Notes under the pieces: model-generated
The model's database searches: none
The model's input: only the letters and a program-made list of their open reading frames with translations
What the model was told of the DNA's origin: nothing
Position numbers and translations under genes: made by a program
In this document: piece after piece, positions 21,986 to 34,674 of the stretch
How the letters are laid out: each line of letters begins with the position of its first letter
How positions within the stretch are numbered: position 1 is the first letter of the stretch
Assembly: GCA_949152475.1 (NCBI GenBank)
Contig: OX424562.1
Coordinates: 19,530,209-19,594,208 of the forward strand
Source of the DNA: Terebella lapidaria
Taxonomy: Eukaryota > Annelida > Polychaeta > Terebellida > Terebellidae
Direction of reading: 5' to 3'
Length of the DNA stretch: 64,000 nt

Positions 21986-23590
21986 TTTTAGGTTACCGTA
22001 CCTTTGGTCCGATAACCTATTGCCGTGGCGTTGCGTCCGGCGTCTGTCGTCCGTCGTCCGTCCGTAAACAATTTTATCTTTAAAGTTTACGATCTGATTT
22101 TTCTGAAATTTTGCACAAAAATGCCTAAAAATATTTCGAGAGGGACGTATTTTTTATTTTTTTGATTTTCGCATTTTTTTCAAAATGGCGGCCGTTTTCG
22201 TCGAAAAATGGCCAATTTTGGACTTTGACAGTTGTTTTCTCGAAATCTGTTCAGTAACTTATTTTCTTATTGATGCATAACACTCCTCATATGTACCCCT
22301 GTGATATGTATAAATTTCGTTGCCCTTGAATCGCTCGAAGTGGGCCATTTTGGGCCCAAACTCGGCCCGAATGGGACTTTCCTATGTTAAATTCTCCTAT
22401 GCTTTTTTTAATGGGACACATTAAGCCTAATATCTCACTTATTATTGAGATTAGAGACTAGGAATCAATTGTGGACATATAGTAATGATATATGCTGAAT
22501 ATTCTCGTGACCTTGAATTTGACCTCTGACCTCGGTTTCAAGGTCAGAGCGGCCATTTTCGTCGAAAAATGGCCAATTTTGGACTTTGACGGTTGTTTTC
22601 TCAAAATCTGCTCAGTAACTTTTTATGTTACCGGACCTTTGGTTCGATAACCTATTGGCGTGGCGTTTCATCCGCCGTCCGTCCGTCCGGCGTTAACATT
22701 TTTATCTCTAAGGAGATTTTTTCAAATTTGCACCTTGTCTGTCTTTTCTCCAAAACTGCCTGATCAGTTTTGAGATTTTTGTTTCAAAAGATTCCCCTTA
22801 TGTACCTTTATGATGTGTATAAGTTTTGTTGCCCTTGAATTGCCGATCTCCGTGTGGCGGCCATTTTGAATTTTTGACGAGTCGGCGAAAAAAAATTTTT
22901 TCGCCCCAAATCGCATTACTATCCGTTTTGGGCCATTTCTATACAAATTTTTTTTTTCACCCTTTGAAAAAAATTTTGGACTTAGAAAATTTTCGGCACT
23001 TTTTTCCTTCATAATGGGAGCTGTCAGGACTGTACTCATAGAAGACTTGAAGATACAGCTTAGAAATTGGCACTTTCAAATGGGAGGTCATATATGGCGA
23101 TTTGTGTTGAGACCTTTAAATTGACCTTCGATGACCTTGAAAGGTCAAAACAGCCATTTTGGAGTCGAAAAATGCCCAGATTTGCCTCTATAGATGAAAT
23201 GCTTGCAGATAGAGCTTATGTTTGCATTATGAACATATAGGAAGACATATATGACACAACTAATAATGACCTTGAACTTGACATCAGATGACCTTGAGTG
23301 CCAAATGTCTGACTCGGAATGTGTGAATTGACGTGAGCGGCCTAAACGATTCCACCCAGATATATCTTTGTATTATGAACATATAGAATATCGAATGCCG
23401 CACACATACGTGTATAATATAATGTAATGGTGACATCGAAGTTCACACGGATGACCTTGATTGGTAAATCTCAAGGTCATATGTTCACACTGTGAACCTT
23501 GATTGGTAAATCTCAAGGTCTGTTACCTGCCAATGCTGCCATGGCCAAACCAAAATTGTCCGGTAACCTATCTTAGCCTTTGGGCTAATT
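21986..23590 (+). repeat. Interspersed repeat with GGTTACCGGAC-like ends (two nested starts)
   Basis: It starts at 21992 with GGTTACCGTACC, TTTGGTCCGATAACC and a GC-rich patch of CGTCCG repeats. A second start of the same kind lies at about 22629, and the block ends near 23561 with GTCCGGTAACC followed by TTAGCCTTTGGGCTAA. The body is low in coding potential and rich in variants of AAAATGGCC and GACCTTGAA. Confidence 0.6.
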
Positions 23591-24490
23591 TTTGTTCGAG
23601 GGATCACGTAGTATTGGCGAAATTACCTTTTGGTTAATGATATTGGAAAAGTTGCTTAATGCAGTCTGTGTTTTTTTTACTTGCCAGGAATGGCAATCAA
23701 ACGCCAATACTTTTTGGTGTAATTACGTTCAGCAGTTTAGGAGTCGAAGAGGCGAGTTGTATCCGACAAACTTCAACAATCTCAAACGAAGTGTAATATC
23801 GTTTTTCCCACCGGCTATATTTGTCTGTCAGTTGTTATTCGCTAGGGGTGTATGAGTTTGGTGTACAAATATACACCGCGGCGAAATAGTTGGGTCATCT
23901 GCAGCAATTCCGTGACCGTTGAGAGTATAGGTACGTTTCTCAATAGATTTGACATCTATAAAGGTTAAATAAAACATTTAGCCCCCATGCCTAACCAGAA
24001 AATGTGGGCTAACTCCGCGAGAGTTCGAAATCCAAAATGGCCACTGTTGTCCATTTTCAAAATTAACTTAAATAACAAATTTAGCCCCCATGCCTAACCA
24101 GAAAATGTGGGCTAACTCCGCGAGAGTACGAAATCCAAAATGGCCACTGTTGTCCATTTTCAAAATTAACTTTTCAGTGGTTTAACGTACAGTTTTAGAT
24201 TTTTTTGGGTCAAGAATTTATCTTTGATGTTATTTTGATGATTTGACCTATGTTGACCTTCAAATCTAAGATGGCGGCCAATTTTGAAATCTGAAACGTT
24301 AATATTTCCAAGTCGGCAAAACCGCTCTACTATTAGTTCATTTGAGATTTATTTTCGGTGATTTGAGTTACGAATAGACATATCATCAATCAAAGTGTAT
24401 TGACTATATCACGAGTAAAAAGAATCAACGTTTAATGATCACAGAAAAACTGCGGACGACCCAAATGAATAGCTATATTGAATAAATTAA
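23591..24490. repeat. Unassigned stretch with a 103-bp tandem duplication
   Basis: Units at about 23977-24069 and 24080-24172 are almost identical (core GCCCCCATGCCTAACCAG) and lie 103 bases apart. The rest of the interval shows no gene. The frame at 23592-23855 has no recognisable content. Confidence 0.6.
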
Positions 24491-26320
24491 ATATTTTGTA
24501 TTTTGTCCAATATTAAATTCGACTATCTCGGAAGCAATAGACGAGGTGGTGGAACCGGTCTCCTGTCCGAGGAGACCCTGGATATCAAACAGCTTAACGC
24601 TGGAGAACATTTGTCCTTCGAGCTTTCAGAATGGCAGGTACCGGTACTTGACAACAAACTCCACACCACAATCATCGTCATACACCGACCACATTTTTCA
24701 AAAGCACGATCAGTACATTTCTGGCTTAAGTCGGAGATTACGTAGCAGAGGTTCTAGTTGTACACGAGTCTGTGATACTGACGCGATACTTTCAACTTCC
24801 ATATAAATGAGACACAAAACCCGGATACTATGAACTTCAATGAAATATTGTATTGTCTTGAACTACAACAACACCTTGACTGTCCAACACATAAAGTGGG
24901 AATACACTCGACTTATCCATAACGAGAGACAGTGATTCATTCCAAATGTCTGATCCTCTTCCAAGTCTTTACATCAGCGACCACTGTTTCATCGAGACAT
25001 GTCTCTCGAGACGGATCCTTCCGAAAGACCAATAAAATCAATCACAACGCCTTCTCTGACGACTTAGCTCAAGTTGTTTCCTCCACAAGTATTGTGGATG
25101 TCGACGAGTTGTGAGACTTCTACAACGAAGAGCTCAGTAGGATCTTAGATGAACACGCTACTGTCGTTGACAAAAAAAGACCACAACGAAGAAGAATGCT
25201 TCCTTGGTTTAAAACGTAGAAGTCAACTCACTGGAGAGGCAGCTGAGGAGAGTGGAAAAGCTGCTAAAAAACACACACAAACTCACAAGCAGACCAGCAA
25301 GCTTTCAGGAATATCAGGCTCCTCTTCAGAAAGCACCCTTAGTCTTAAAAGTGTGACTCCATACAGTCAGCCATACGTGACGCAGGCCAGAACACAGGAA
25401 AGGTCTACAGGCTTGATTTTGAGCGGAATGGTAGGCGGAAAGAAAACCCACTACCCACACACAAGGACGAGAAGTCCCTGGCTGAGAGGTCATATTTCAA
25501 AGAAGAAAGGTCTGGAACTAACACTGTAACTATCGGTCAGTGAGCAACCTCTCTGTCATCTCTAAATTGGTGGAGAGAGTGCGCTAAACCAATTCATGAC
25601 TTACTTGGAGGACAACACAACAAACTAATCCCATTACACCAATCTGCCTACCGGAAAGGCTATGGGACAGGAACGGCTCTGTTGATGCCAAATTAGAGCG
25701 TAGACATGCCACAAGCATTACAGTTATAAAATATTACAGCCCTATTTAGATGACGTTGTGCCTTTATATTGCTCATAATTGAAGTTGACAGAGTATTTGA
25801 AACCTCCAGTTTATACAGTGTTGCTGTACGTGGGCTGTAAGTATGGAATACATTGCAATCAATCTTTGGACACTATTTATTTGTGGGCCACATCCGTGGG
25901 TGAGGGCCTATTTCTTAACAAATCAGGTTCCAATGGATAATTGGACAGCACAGGATTGTACATTGATATCTCGCACACTGCATCGAAAACTCGTTCTAAA
26001 GTAATATGGTCAGTATTTTACGGAACAAATGTTTTACTCAACATGACATTGTGTTCAGTTCAGAAAAACTTAGCCTTACAACGTTAACAATAACATGAGC
26101 TGACCCCTAAACAAAAGAGCTAGGTCGGTCAACGCTCTATGCCATTTGGCAGGGTGGCAAAAGTGTGCATTGGAACTGTCGATTCACGATCAGTTGACCT
26201 GAATTGCCTTGTGCGCCAGGACGCTCCAACGACATCCATTAGGGATTTTGATGTGAGTCTGTTGGACTACGCCGATGACCATTTGGTGTTATGACCATAA
26301 CGTTCGTGCCACAATAAATT
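24490..26320 (+). pseudogene. Decayed L2/CR1-like LINE (endonuclease and RT relics)
   Basis: Fragments in shifting plus-strand frames recall the ORF2 of L2/CR1-type elements. There is an endonuclease piece at 24503-24745 (SNRRGGGTGLLSEETLDIK and FELSEW), linker pieces near 24932-25114 and 25149-25400, an RT piece around 25530-25690 whose DNA reads like SNLSVISKLVERV and QSAYRKGYGTGTALL, and a YADD catalytic-box remnant (LLDYADDHLVL) at about 26262-26295. Frameshifts and stops are frequent, so it is an old dead copy. Confidence 0.6.
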
Positions 26321-26439
26321 GAAGTGATATTCATGTTACCAAACCTAGGCATGCACAGAAGACCGAGCTACAAATACGAGACACTGTGTTTGCCCTCCAT
26401 ATTTTCAATTTAATCATCTTGCTCCTTTGACGTTCTTCG

Positions 26440-27580
26440 TAAAAATAAGCCCAAGGGCTGAGAACGGTCACCGGACAAGATGTGTTTTATTTGAGATATT
26501 AGCCATTTTGTCCTGTGATCTTGGAAAAAAGGTCACTGGTCAAATTCAAAGTCATCAGAATATTCGGCATATATCATTTCTTATATATGTACACAGTTGA
26601 TTGCTAAGCTGTAAACTCAATAATAGTCAAGATATTCAGCATATATCATTTCCTATATATACACAATCACTGAGCCGTAAAATCGATAAAAATCAAGGTA
26701 CTAGCCATTTTGTGCTTTGACCTTGAAAACGAGGTCGAAGGTCAAATTCAAAGTCATAATATTTGGGGTGTATCATTTCATATATATACACAGTTGATTC
26801 CCAAGCAGTAAAGTTGATAAGAAGCGATATATTAGCCACTTCGTCCTGTGACCTTGAAAATCAGACGGTCAAATTGACGGTCATGACATTATTCAGCATA
26901 TATCATTTCCTATGTGTTCACAATTGATTACGAAGTTGTAAAGTCGATAATAAGTGAGATGTTAGCCATTGTGTGCTCTGACCTTGAAGAAATGGTCAAA
27001 GGTAAAGTTGAATGTAATGAGAATATTGAGCATATATCTTTTTCCTCCATGTCGTAAATTGGTTCCTAAGCTGTAAATTTGACAGTAAGAAGGATATTAG
27101 CCATTTTGTTCTCTGACCTTGAAAATGAGGTCGAAGGTCAAATTCAAGGTCACAAGAATATTCAATACACATCATATCCTATATGTCCACAATTGATTCC
27201 TAATCTCTAATTTCAATATTATGTGAGACATTAGGAATAAGGTTTCCCATTGTAAAGCACAGGAAATTTAAAATGGGAAAGTCCCATTAAAATGGGAAAG
27301 CATGGGAAAGTCCCATCTGGGCCAAAATGGTCCACTTCGAGCGATTCAAGGGCAACGAAGAGATTCAAGGTCAAAGTACAAAAGTGGCCTTTTTTCGCCA
27401 TTTTGAAAAAATGAAAATCCAAAAACTAAAAAAAGTACCTCGACTTTGAAATATTCTATGCATTTTTGTGCAAAATTTCAGACAAATTCGACTGTAAACT
27501 TTAGACGGACGACGACGACGGACGACGTATACAACGCCACGGTGATAGGCTATTGGACCAAAGGTCCGGTAGTCTAAAAA
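26440..27580 (-). repeat. Inverted copy of the GGTTACCGGAC-end repeat with ~130-bp internal units
   Basis: The left end (AGCCCAAGGGCTGAGAACGG, then TCACCGGAC) is the inverse of the right end of 21986-23590. The right end is GGTCCGGTAGTCTAA at about 27563-27577. Inside, a unit built around ATTAGCCATTTTGT, GACCTTGAAAATGAGGTC and ATTCAGCATATATCATTTCC recurs, with AGCC positions near 26501, 26703, 26833, 26963 and 27099, a period of about 130-136 bases. Confidence 0.65.
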
Positions 27581-27886
27581 TCACTTCACATATTTGTGGA
27601 ATGAACGGGGCGACATGCGCTTTTATGTTAACACCTACTGTAAACAATGAACTAGATTATTCAGAAGGCTTTGATAACTGAGCAAATTTACTTCATTTTT
27701 GCATAAAGATAGGTCTATATATGTAACTGGTATTATTTCACATACATGTATGGTACTGATTGGTGCCTTGATTAGATTACTGCACGTATGATTGAGTCTT
27801 TCCTACTATACAACACTTTCGAGGGACAATAAGCTATACTAAAAGTACGAGGGCATACACATGTATATGAACATTCAACACAGACA
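27580..27886 (-). other. 3' flank of otopetrin-like copy A
   Basis: It contains a short piece of the sequence found downstream of the other copies (ACATTCAACACAGACATC near 27868). No separate gene is seen. Confidence 0.4.
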
Positions 27887-29490
27887 TCATTCAGATGGTC
27901 CCTGTTCCCGCAATTCAACACTTTTAATGCTAAGGTAAAGGCTCCAAAATACAAATGCAGAATTTGACCTGTAAAACAGGTAGACGGGTTTGATGGTGCG
28001 GTTCATAACACTCCAGCGAACGCTCTGCTTAGCTTCTTCTTCATACTCCGGTATCAGAAAGAGCTCGCATCCCCAGACTGCCAGATTATGCATGGCGAGA
28101 AACAACATTATCATCTCAAATAGGAACACGCCGTTCAGCTTCTTTTGACATTCAGCTGGTGACGAAGCTTGTAGGTCTGTTCTCGCTCTTGAAGCTTGAA
28201 GCATGAGTCCAGTTTGGCAGAACACGACGCATATCTGTAGAATAGTGTTGATATCCCAGTGATTGTGTAAGGATTACTGGGTTCCTCTTCTGTCTGAATG
28301 ATCCGATCACATATAACATTCACTATTTCTGCCATCCCAGTCGCAATGACGAGAGCCTCAAGTCCGTTAAAGGGTTTAGGGTCATAGCCCAAGGCACTGG
28401 TTGTATGCCGTCCTACCATGCATAAAATGATAACAACTGTTCCATATGCTCCTAGCACCAGTGCGAACCACGTCTTGTTGTGGTGACAAATCGACAAATA
28501 TAAGTAGAGTCCATATACAAGAATGATCAGGGAAAAACAACCGAATCTCCAGATTCTATTGTGGACGCACGACTGCCGGAAAAACTGATGCAAATAATCC
28601 TCAGACAGCTCGGCTTCTTCGACAAAAATCATGCGGTCCCTGAATCGCGAAGGGTTTAATAGTATGAAAGGTAACGGTCGTAGAATTCCGCGTGCTCTTT
28701 GTAATTCTTCAAATTTTTCTTCATCTACTGAGTGAAAGAACGTGCCCAAAATGATTTTTATTGCCATACCTACACACTGAGTATGCACTGGATACAAATA
28801 TCCGCTAATCCTCTCCAAGTGGTGAACAGTTTGATTAGAGTTCGCAGATATATTGAGGGCTTTCTTCAAACATTGTTTTCGGTCTTCATCTTCGTAAAAT
28901 GGTACATCAAACGAAATATCCAGCCATTCTGTAAACGCCCCGGCTAATATTATGGCAAGTCCGTACGACAGACATAAACTTCGTTTCCCTGTCAAGTTGT
29001 GACACTTCAAAGCAAAGCCAATCAGGGAGAAAAAATAAATGAAATGGATTGCGTCATACACAGTAATAAGTGAACACATTGGATCTAGGTGAAATTGGCT
29101 CCTGGTCGAATGGATGTTCATCCCAAAGATATAAGCATCCACAGGAACTGCACAGTAAAATAATACTGCCATTGTCCAGACACCTGGATATATTAATTGA
29201 ATTGTTATGGAATTCATTATCATCGTGCTCGTACTTGGACTCGGCGCTCGCGCTGTCAAAATCGAAATCGTCACCGTGACAACCACCATCGACGTCAGTA
29301 GTACGAAAACGATGACGAATTCCTTGATGTCATAAGAGGGAGAATTTTGACTGGCTCGGTGAGCGAAAGATGCGGCCGCATTCCGTCTTTCTTCCCACGC
29401 TCCGAGTCCCACATATTGCTGCCGAGGGTGAATATGTCCCAGAACCAGTGCGATTCCTCCTTCAAAGATAAACGACTTCGGTATACAATC
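27887..29490 (-). pseudogene. Otopetrin-like gene copy A, main exon, frameshifted
   Basis: Homologous to copies B, C and D. Frames at 28135-29412 and 27887-28225 hold most of the protein: TM stretches, LSYGLAIILAGAFTEWLD, FNGLEALVIATGMAEIVNV and the terminal LFYRSNSAFVFWSLY. Against copy C there are two breaks. A deletion of about 43 bases near 29375-29379 removes the first TM segment and shifts frame. A 4-base deletion near 28240-28245 shifts frame inside TM10. The first coding exon (31017-31109) is still open. As read, no full-length channel can be made, so I call it a pseudogene. Sequencing error would have to explain both breaks to rescue it. Confidence 0.75.
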
Positions 29491-29792
29491 AGCTACATGG
29501 GAATTTGATCAGTCAATTAATCAACGCACGGTGATAAAAACAAATGTAGCAATGTATATTTTTTCGAATGTTTGCGTTAATTGAACTTTCATTATCTAAT
29601 ATTATCTATTCGACTCAAGCTGCTGAAACGAATCACATCATTGTGAAACTGATGATAATCCATGTACATGCACTCCGCCTTTGATGCCATCAAACGTATC
29701 AATGCCATCAAATCGTTCGTGCTTCAGCATTAATACACTTTACAACGTTTGGCAAGAATTTCGTTCGGAATCAGTCCCTTCGTTTGTCATTA

Positions 29793-30860
29793 GGGGCCGG
29801 TCATTATTTACTGGGTGGGGGGTTGGATGGTTTTTCTGAGAAATGAGTTTTCAAAGTTTAACCCCCCACCGATATCGAAAACCAATCTATGACCCCCCCC
29901 CCCCCCCCCACCAAAATCCAAAATAAAAGTATGACCCCCCCCAATCCCCATGTATGAATATAAGGCTCTGCTTCACAATTGATGACAATTATAACGCACC
30001 AGTATCATAATATATATATGATACTTGAATGCTTTTTACGCTTTATTTACATTTCTATTGAAACAATTGTAACTTTTGTCGCAAATTTATGATAAACAAA
30101 TTTTATGATTTGTGCTCTTCGTGTATCCACCATTCCTTCGCTTCAAGTGTGAATGCCATTACAACAATTATTACTTGTATGCATACTATATATGGGCACC
30201 TAATTATGACAGGTGTTTGAGGGCAAAACCAGACCCACTCAGGTTCCCTCAGTATATTGTACCGCCAAATTCTTCAAAATCACCTTAATAACAACACAAT
30301 TTTCTTAAAATCTCAGGTTCCCTCAGTACATTGTACCCCAAAATTCTTCAAAATCACCTTAAAAACAACAAAATTTTCTTAAAATCTCAGGAGTCTGTTT
30401 TTGCCCTCATTTGAAATATGCTTCTAGAAGCCAATTGTTTCCTATGAATTGTTGAATAGGAGCGAAATAGGGGCCTTTCGCTCCTGGATAAAATTATAAA
30501 TGTTGAGCCCTGATGCACACGGATTGCGGCATCTCTCGATGTTGGTGTTCCTGAATGGTACTCTGCGGGATCCGGTTTCAGTGAGATTATGGTTTTACTG
30601 AAAATGTTATGAAATTCCATCGCGTACTCCAATCAGTCCATGTACTGATATTGAGTGGATTGTTTCCATCTAATTATTTAACTATTTTACTATTCAGGTT
30701 TTCTCAAAATAACTCAATTTCAAACTCTGACCCCCCCAGTCCCATCGAAAATAAAAGTATGACCCCCCCCCCCCAATAATGTTGAAAATGAAAGTGTGAC
30801 TCCCCCCCCCCCTCCCCAGTTTTTACCCAACCCCCCCACTGATAAATAATGACCGACCCC
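29793..30860. mobile_element. PIF/Harbinger-like MITE in intron 1 of copy A
   Basis: The terminal inverted repeats read GGGGCCGGTCATTATTTA on the left and, inverted, GGGGTCGGTCATTATTTA on the right, and they are flanked by the direct repeat TTA (29790-29792 and 30861-30863). TTA/TAA 3-bp target duplications with GGG-type ends are typical of PIF/Harbinger. There is no transposase. The interior has poly-C runs (about 29887-29909, 30763-30774 and 30799-30812) and a tandem duplication of about 75-80 bases at 30240-30390. Confidence 0.6.
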
Positions 30861-31016
30861 TTAGCAAGTGATGACAAACTCTTATCAAGTATGTCAGTGG
30901 GAAGTTTATTACCCCTGTCGTTGATATGTTTGTTAAATTCGACAGTGCGATTTCTACCAAATTTGTTACGGTACGTTCTTCTGCGTTTTTCCTACATGTA
31001 TCAATTTTTTACTCAC

Positions 31017-31109
31017 CTGAACGGAGTTGTTTCGGTCACGGTCTAAGAGGGGTCTATCTTCCGCTTGGTCCTCATCCATATCCACGTCTGCATTTATGTA
31101 AAGAGCCAT
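31017..31109 (-). CDS. Otopetrin-like copy A, first coding exon
   Basis: ATG at 31109-31107, 31 open codons, then a CAG/GTGAGT donor (intron starts at 31016). It aligns by position and donor with the first exons of copies B, C and D. The peptide is acidic and cytosolic in character (DVDMDEDQAEDRPLLDRDR). It would be spliced to the main exon, which is broken in this copy. Confidence 0.6.
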
Positions 31110-31445
31110 CTTCTCGCAGTGCCCCACAATTTACGTTTCTCTCAACTATTCTACGGAGAATATTGGAATTAAAACCTCTCGAATAAGCGACCGAACAACG
31201 AAAGCCCGTAACATATATAGGCTATGCACACCGAAAGTACCAAGCGTGACCTCGGATGTGTCTATCATGACTTGTGTAAATACACAATTGGATGTTGTGT
31301 TGGGAGTCACTTCTGACGTGTACATGAATGTCCTCATTCGGCTGTGCACTAGTCAGTTTGATTGAATGAAAACAGTGCGGTTTCACAGAAACGATGTGGT
31401 TTTACAAAAATGGTCGCACTCTTTGACCCAGTATCCAAAGAGTGT
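31110..31445 (-). promoter_or_regulatory. Upstream region of copy A with RUNX-like pair
   Basis: Shares blocks with the upstream regions of B and C. There is a CCGAAAGTACC segment (31221), then TGCGGTTT (31376-31383) and TGTGGTTTT (31395-31403) followed by TGGTCGCACT and TTTGACCCA. TGYGGTTT fits the RUNX consensus. The motifs lie about 265-325 bases upstream of the ATG. Confidence 0.45.
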
Positions 31446-32535
31446 GACTATTATTGTTGCAACGATAGCTCATATATGATAAAAACTGTTAGTGGTGGCC
31501 CTGAGAAAAATTCTTGAATGACACAATTGACGGAAAGAAAATTGCCCCGGCCTTGCAGGGAAAATAGTTTTATCCACAGGGTAACTGCTTCCCTTACGGG
31601 GGGAACATTTCGCGAAGAAAATGATTGACCATTAAATGGAAACGTTTCAGTTCCAGGGAAAAAATTCCCCCACGGGACAAATAGTTTTCACAGGGAGAAT
31701 ATTTCTCTCGCAGGTTCTTTAGCAGGAAAAATGATTAACCTCGTCTATTATTTTACACAATATATACTTTCTTGAGAAAACAAAGAATATTCTTGTTATC
31801 CTAAACGGGGAAATATTTCATGAACCACCGTAGGACGCAGTGAATGGCCTCACGTTTTAAGGTGTCAGTATTTTAGAGAATGTTTTTTTTAAGAAAAACC
31901 AGGAAAATTAGTTTCAGAAAGCAGGGAAATAGTTTTGAAAAAGCAGGAAAATAGTTTCCAAAGAGCAGGACGTGTCAGTTTTTTTAGAGAATGTTTTGTC
32001 ATGGTGACATGAAGGTAAGTTTTGTCATGGTGACATTTCTTGAACACGGAAAAGTATTATTTGTTTTTATTAAGTACTGCTTGTGGTGTTATGTTTTACA
32101 TATTACTACCTTGTAGTAGAGAACTGCACGATGGGGATCCTGAGCCGTAATCCTTGGATTCAATCCGGATAGGCCTTGAATACATTTTGTCAAAACACAG
32201 ATTGAAATTTCCTGTGAAGGAAAGATTCGTCCGTAAACTTTGAAGATGAAATGTAGACCAACGACACCGACGCCGACGGTCACAACGCCACGGCAATAGG
32301 TTATCGGACCAAGGTTCGGTAACCTAAAAAATAGAGAAATTTTTTTTTGTATCTGTTGCAGTTTCAATAAACAATAGAAGTTGTGTAAAGATCTGAAGTG
32401 TGGTTTATAACAGTTTTTAATCGTCAATTCCATGGAAGTATGATGTCATACGATCATCGAGGAACGCATATTATCATCTATGCCGCATTAGCAAGATCAG
32501 GTGTCATCTTGATCAAGCCACATGAGAGAAAATTG
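31446..32535. other. Intergenic; fragment of repeat end
   Basis: 32262-32325 is a truncated end of the GGTTACCGGAC family in inverted orientation (CAACGCCACGGCAATAGG and GGTTCGGTAACC). 31540-31990 has degenerate short duplications of GGGAAAATAGTTTT-like sequence. No gene is seen. Confidence 0.45.
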
Positions 32536-32539
32536 TCCG

Positions 32540-33190
32540 ATCCACTGTCACGTCACGCCCTGATTACCACGACGGCCTTTTGGCTGGTGCACCTGAGAAC
32601 ACCGCGCGACGACTCCAAATGGTCCAAAACAATGCGGCACGCTTGATCACTGGCACACGGAGACGGGACCACGTATCTCCGGTGTTGAAGGAACTACATT
32701 GGCTGCCTGTTCGCCAGCGAATTGCTTTCAAGGTTCTCACAAACGTCCAGAATGCCAGTCATGACCCATCTGTCCCATCATATCTGCCCAAGAGATATCA
32801 GCCCAGTAGAAGCCTTCGCTCATCGGGTGACCCATTCAAATTGTGTGTCCGAAAAACGTCGAGAAAATATGGAGAAACTCCTTCAATGTACTTGGAGCCT
32901 CTCTCTGGAACACATTGCTGCTCAGCCTGAGATCACCAATGTCCACGTTCACGTTCAAGAAACAACTGAAAACTACCATGTTCAAAAACGCATTTTCTAC
33001 CTCAAATACTGTAAATGTCTAGTATGTTTTAGTATACTGTCTAGCCACGTAAATTGTATAACTTTTTGTATTTAACCTTGTATTCTGTTTTGTATTGTAT
33101 CGTCTATTTTTTGTCTATTCCTGTACTGCGCATAGAAACACATGTATTTTTGCGCATTATAAATGAATAAATTATTATTATTATTACAAA
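32540..33190 (+). pseudogene. 3' end of an L2/CR1-like LINE
   Basis: Reads as the C-terminal end of a reverse transcriptase ORF: LQMVQNNAARLITGTRRRDH and ELHWLPVRQRIAFKVL at about 32610-32740, then SYLPKRYQPSRSLRSS near 32785-32830. Several frameshifts follow. The fragment ends in a TTA microsatellite (about 33166-33186), the type of simple 3' tail these elements carry. It is a 5'-truncated, dead copy. Confidence 0.72.
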
Positions 33191-34674
33191 ATAAAATTCC
33201 TTATTGTATTGATAAATGCCATTCTAAGAGTTCTTTTTTGGAATAATTCACAAAAATTTCTAAATATATCAGTCTTTGTGTACTATCCCAATATTATCAA
33301 CACACAAAGTTTTAAAGTGGGTGAAGACAATCGAAGAATTCACCAGCAATACTAAACGTCTACACCTTCAGAGTTACCTAATGATATTTTTCTTCCGCGG
33401 CGAGAAACGGTGTCAATACATCTAGACATATCTTGAGATCAAAATAATACATGTGCCACGACAGCACATTTATGGAAACTGCATGTGGTCCATACAAGCT
33501 CATTGGGACCATAAATAATAACAACGATATATTCCCATTGCAAAAAGACTAACCTTCCAATCGGTTAAATATACACAGCCCAAGTAGGTCACGTTGCTTG
33601 CTCTTCTAAATACAAGAAGAATTGAGAACTACATGTATGTTAAAAGCATTAAATGGTATGGCTTCAAGAGGCAGAATGCTTACCCTATCCAGGTAAAAAA
33701 ACTATATTTATTACTTGAGCACTAATACGCCACCAGTTTTCAATTCTGTATTAAAACTTGCATCTGATTCAGGTGCGATGTTCCTGCTTTCAGTAACTGT
33801 GTTTTTTTGTGCAAACTTTATACAACACTAGGTGACAAACTGCTTTAGGACCACTTGACGTCCATCTAACTGTCAATGGAAGTGGGAGAAGACTGCATTG
33901 TGCGATATTGACTCGTCAAAACAGTTCTGTAATGAGGTGAATGACACGTGAAACTGAAGTATGTATTCGTGAGCCCGACGTGGCTCATTCATTCAAAAAT
34001 ACACAAACAATTCTGAATGTGCAGGTAAATTGACATAACATTCTTAGAATGGCCATTTATTGTCACAAACCATTGTTGGATAAACTAAAATAATCCCTGT
34101 TCAAATAAGTATGCATCATATTCATTAGAAGATATTTATAGCTGCTCCAAATTTTCCAACTATTTATATTTCAAGGGGATGGATTATACGACAAACGTGA
34201 ATCATTACATGTTTTTATAGTCAATTCCCCTCAAAGGACTACGGTAGTAAAATGTCTGTTTCGACAGTATATGGGGTATGTTTAATCAATTTTGTTTTTC
34301 ATATCATTGCATAACATAAACTCCACCTGTATCTGCAAAAGACTCCACCACCGTCTACATACTCTCCCATTATGATTACATTACAATTTCCTTGACAAAA
34401 AGTGTACTAAAAGCAAACAAAACGAAAAAAGATGGGTTTTGTCATAGATACTCTCCCGCCATGAAAAATTTATAAAAGGTTCCATCAAGTTGTCTCGAAG
34501 AGAAATGAAAAGCTCGCAAACGGACAACCAGGATGGTGACGATAGACGTCAACGATGGCTCGACGGCATATGGCCGGGGGAGCTGAAAGCGTCATGTAGG
34601 CCTGAAAGTTGTTGACATTATCGAACATTTTCTGGACAGATTCTGTTGTAAACTATAAAAAAAATTTGGCCAAG
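33191..34674. other. No recognisable feature
   Basis: AT-rich intergenic stretch of nearly 1.5 kb. I see no long frame, no repeat arms and no similarity to the rest of the window. Confidence 0.4.
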
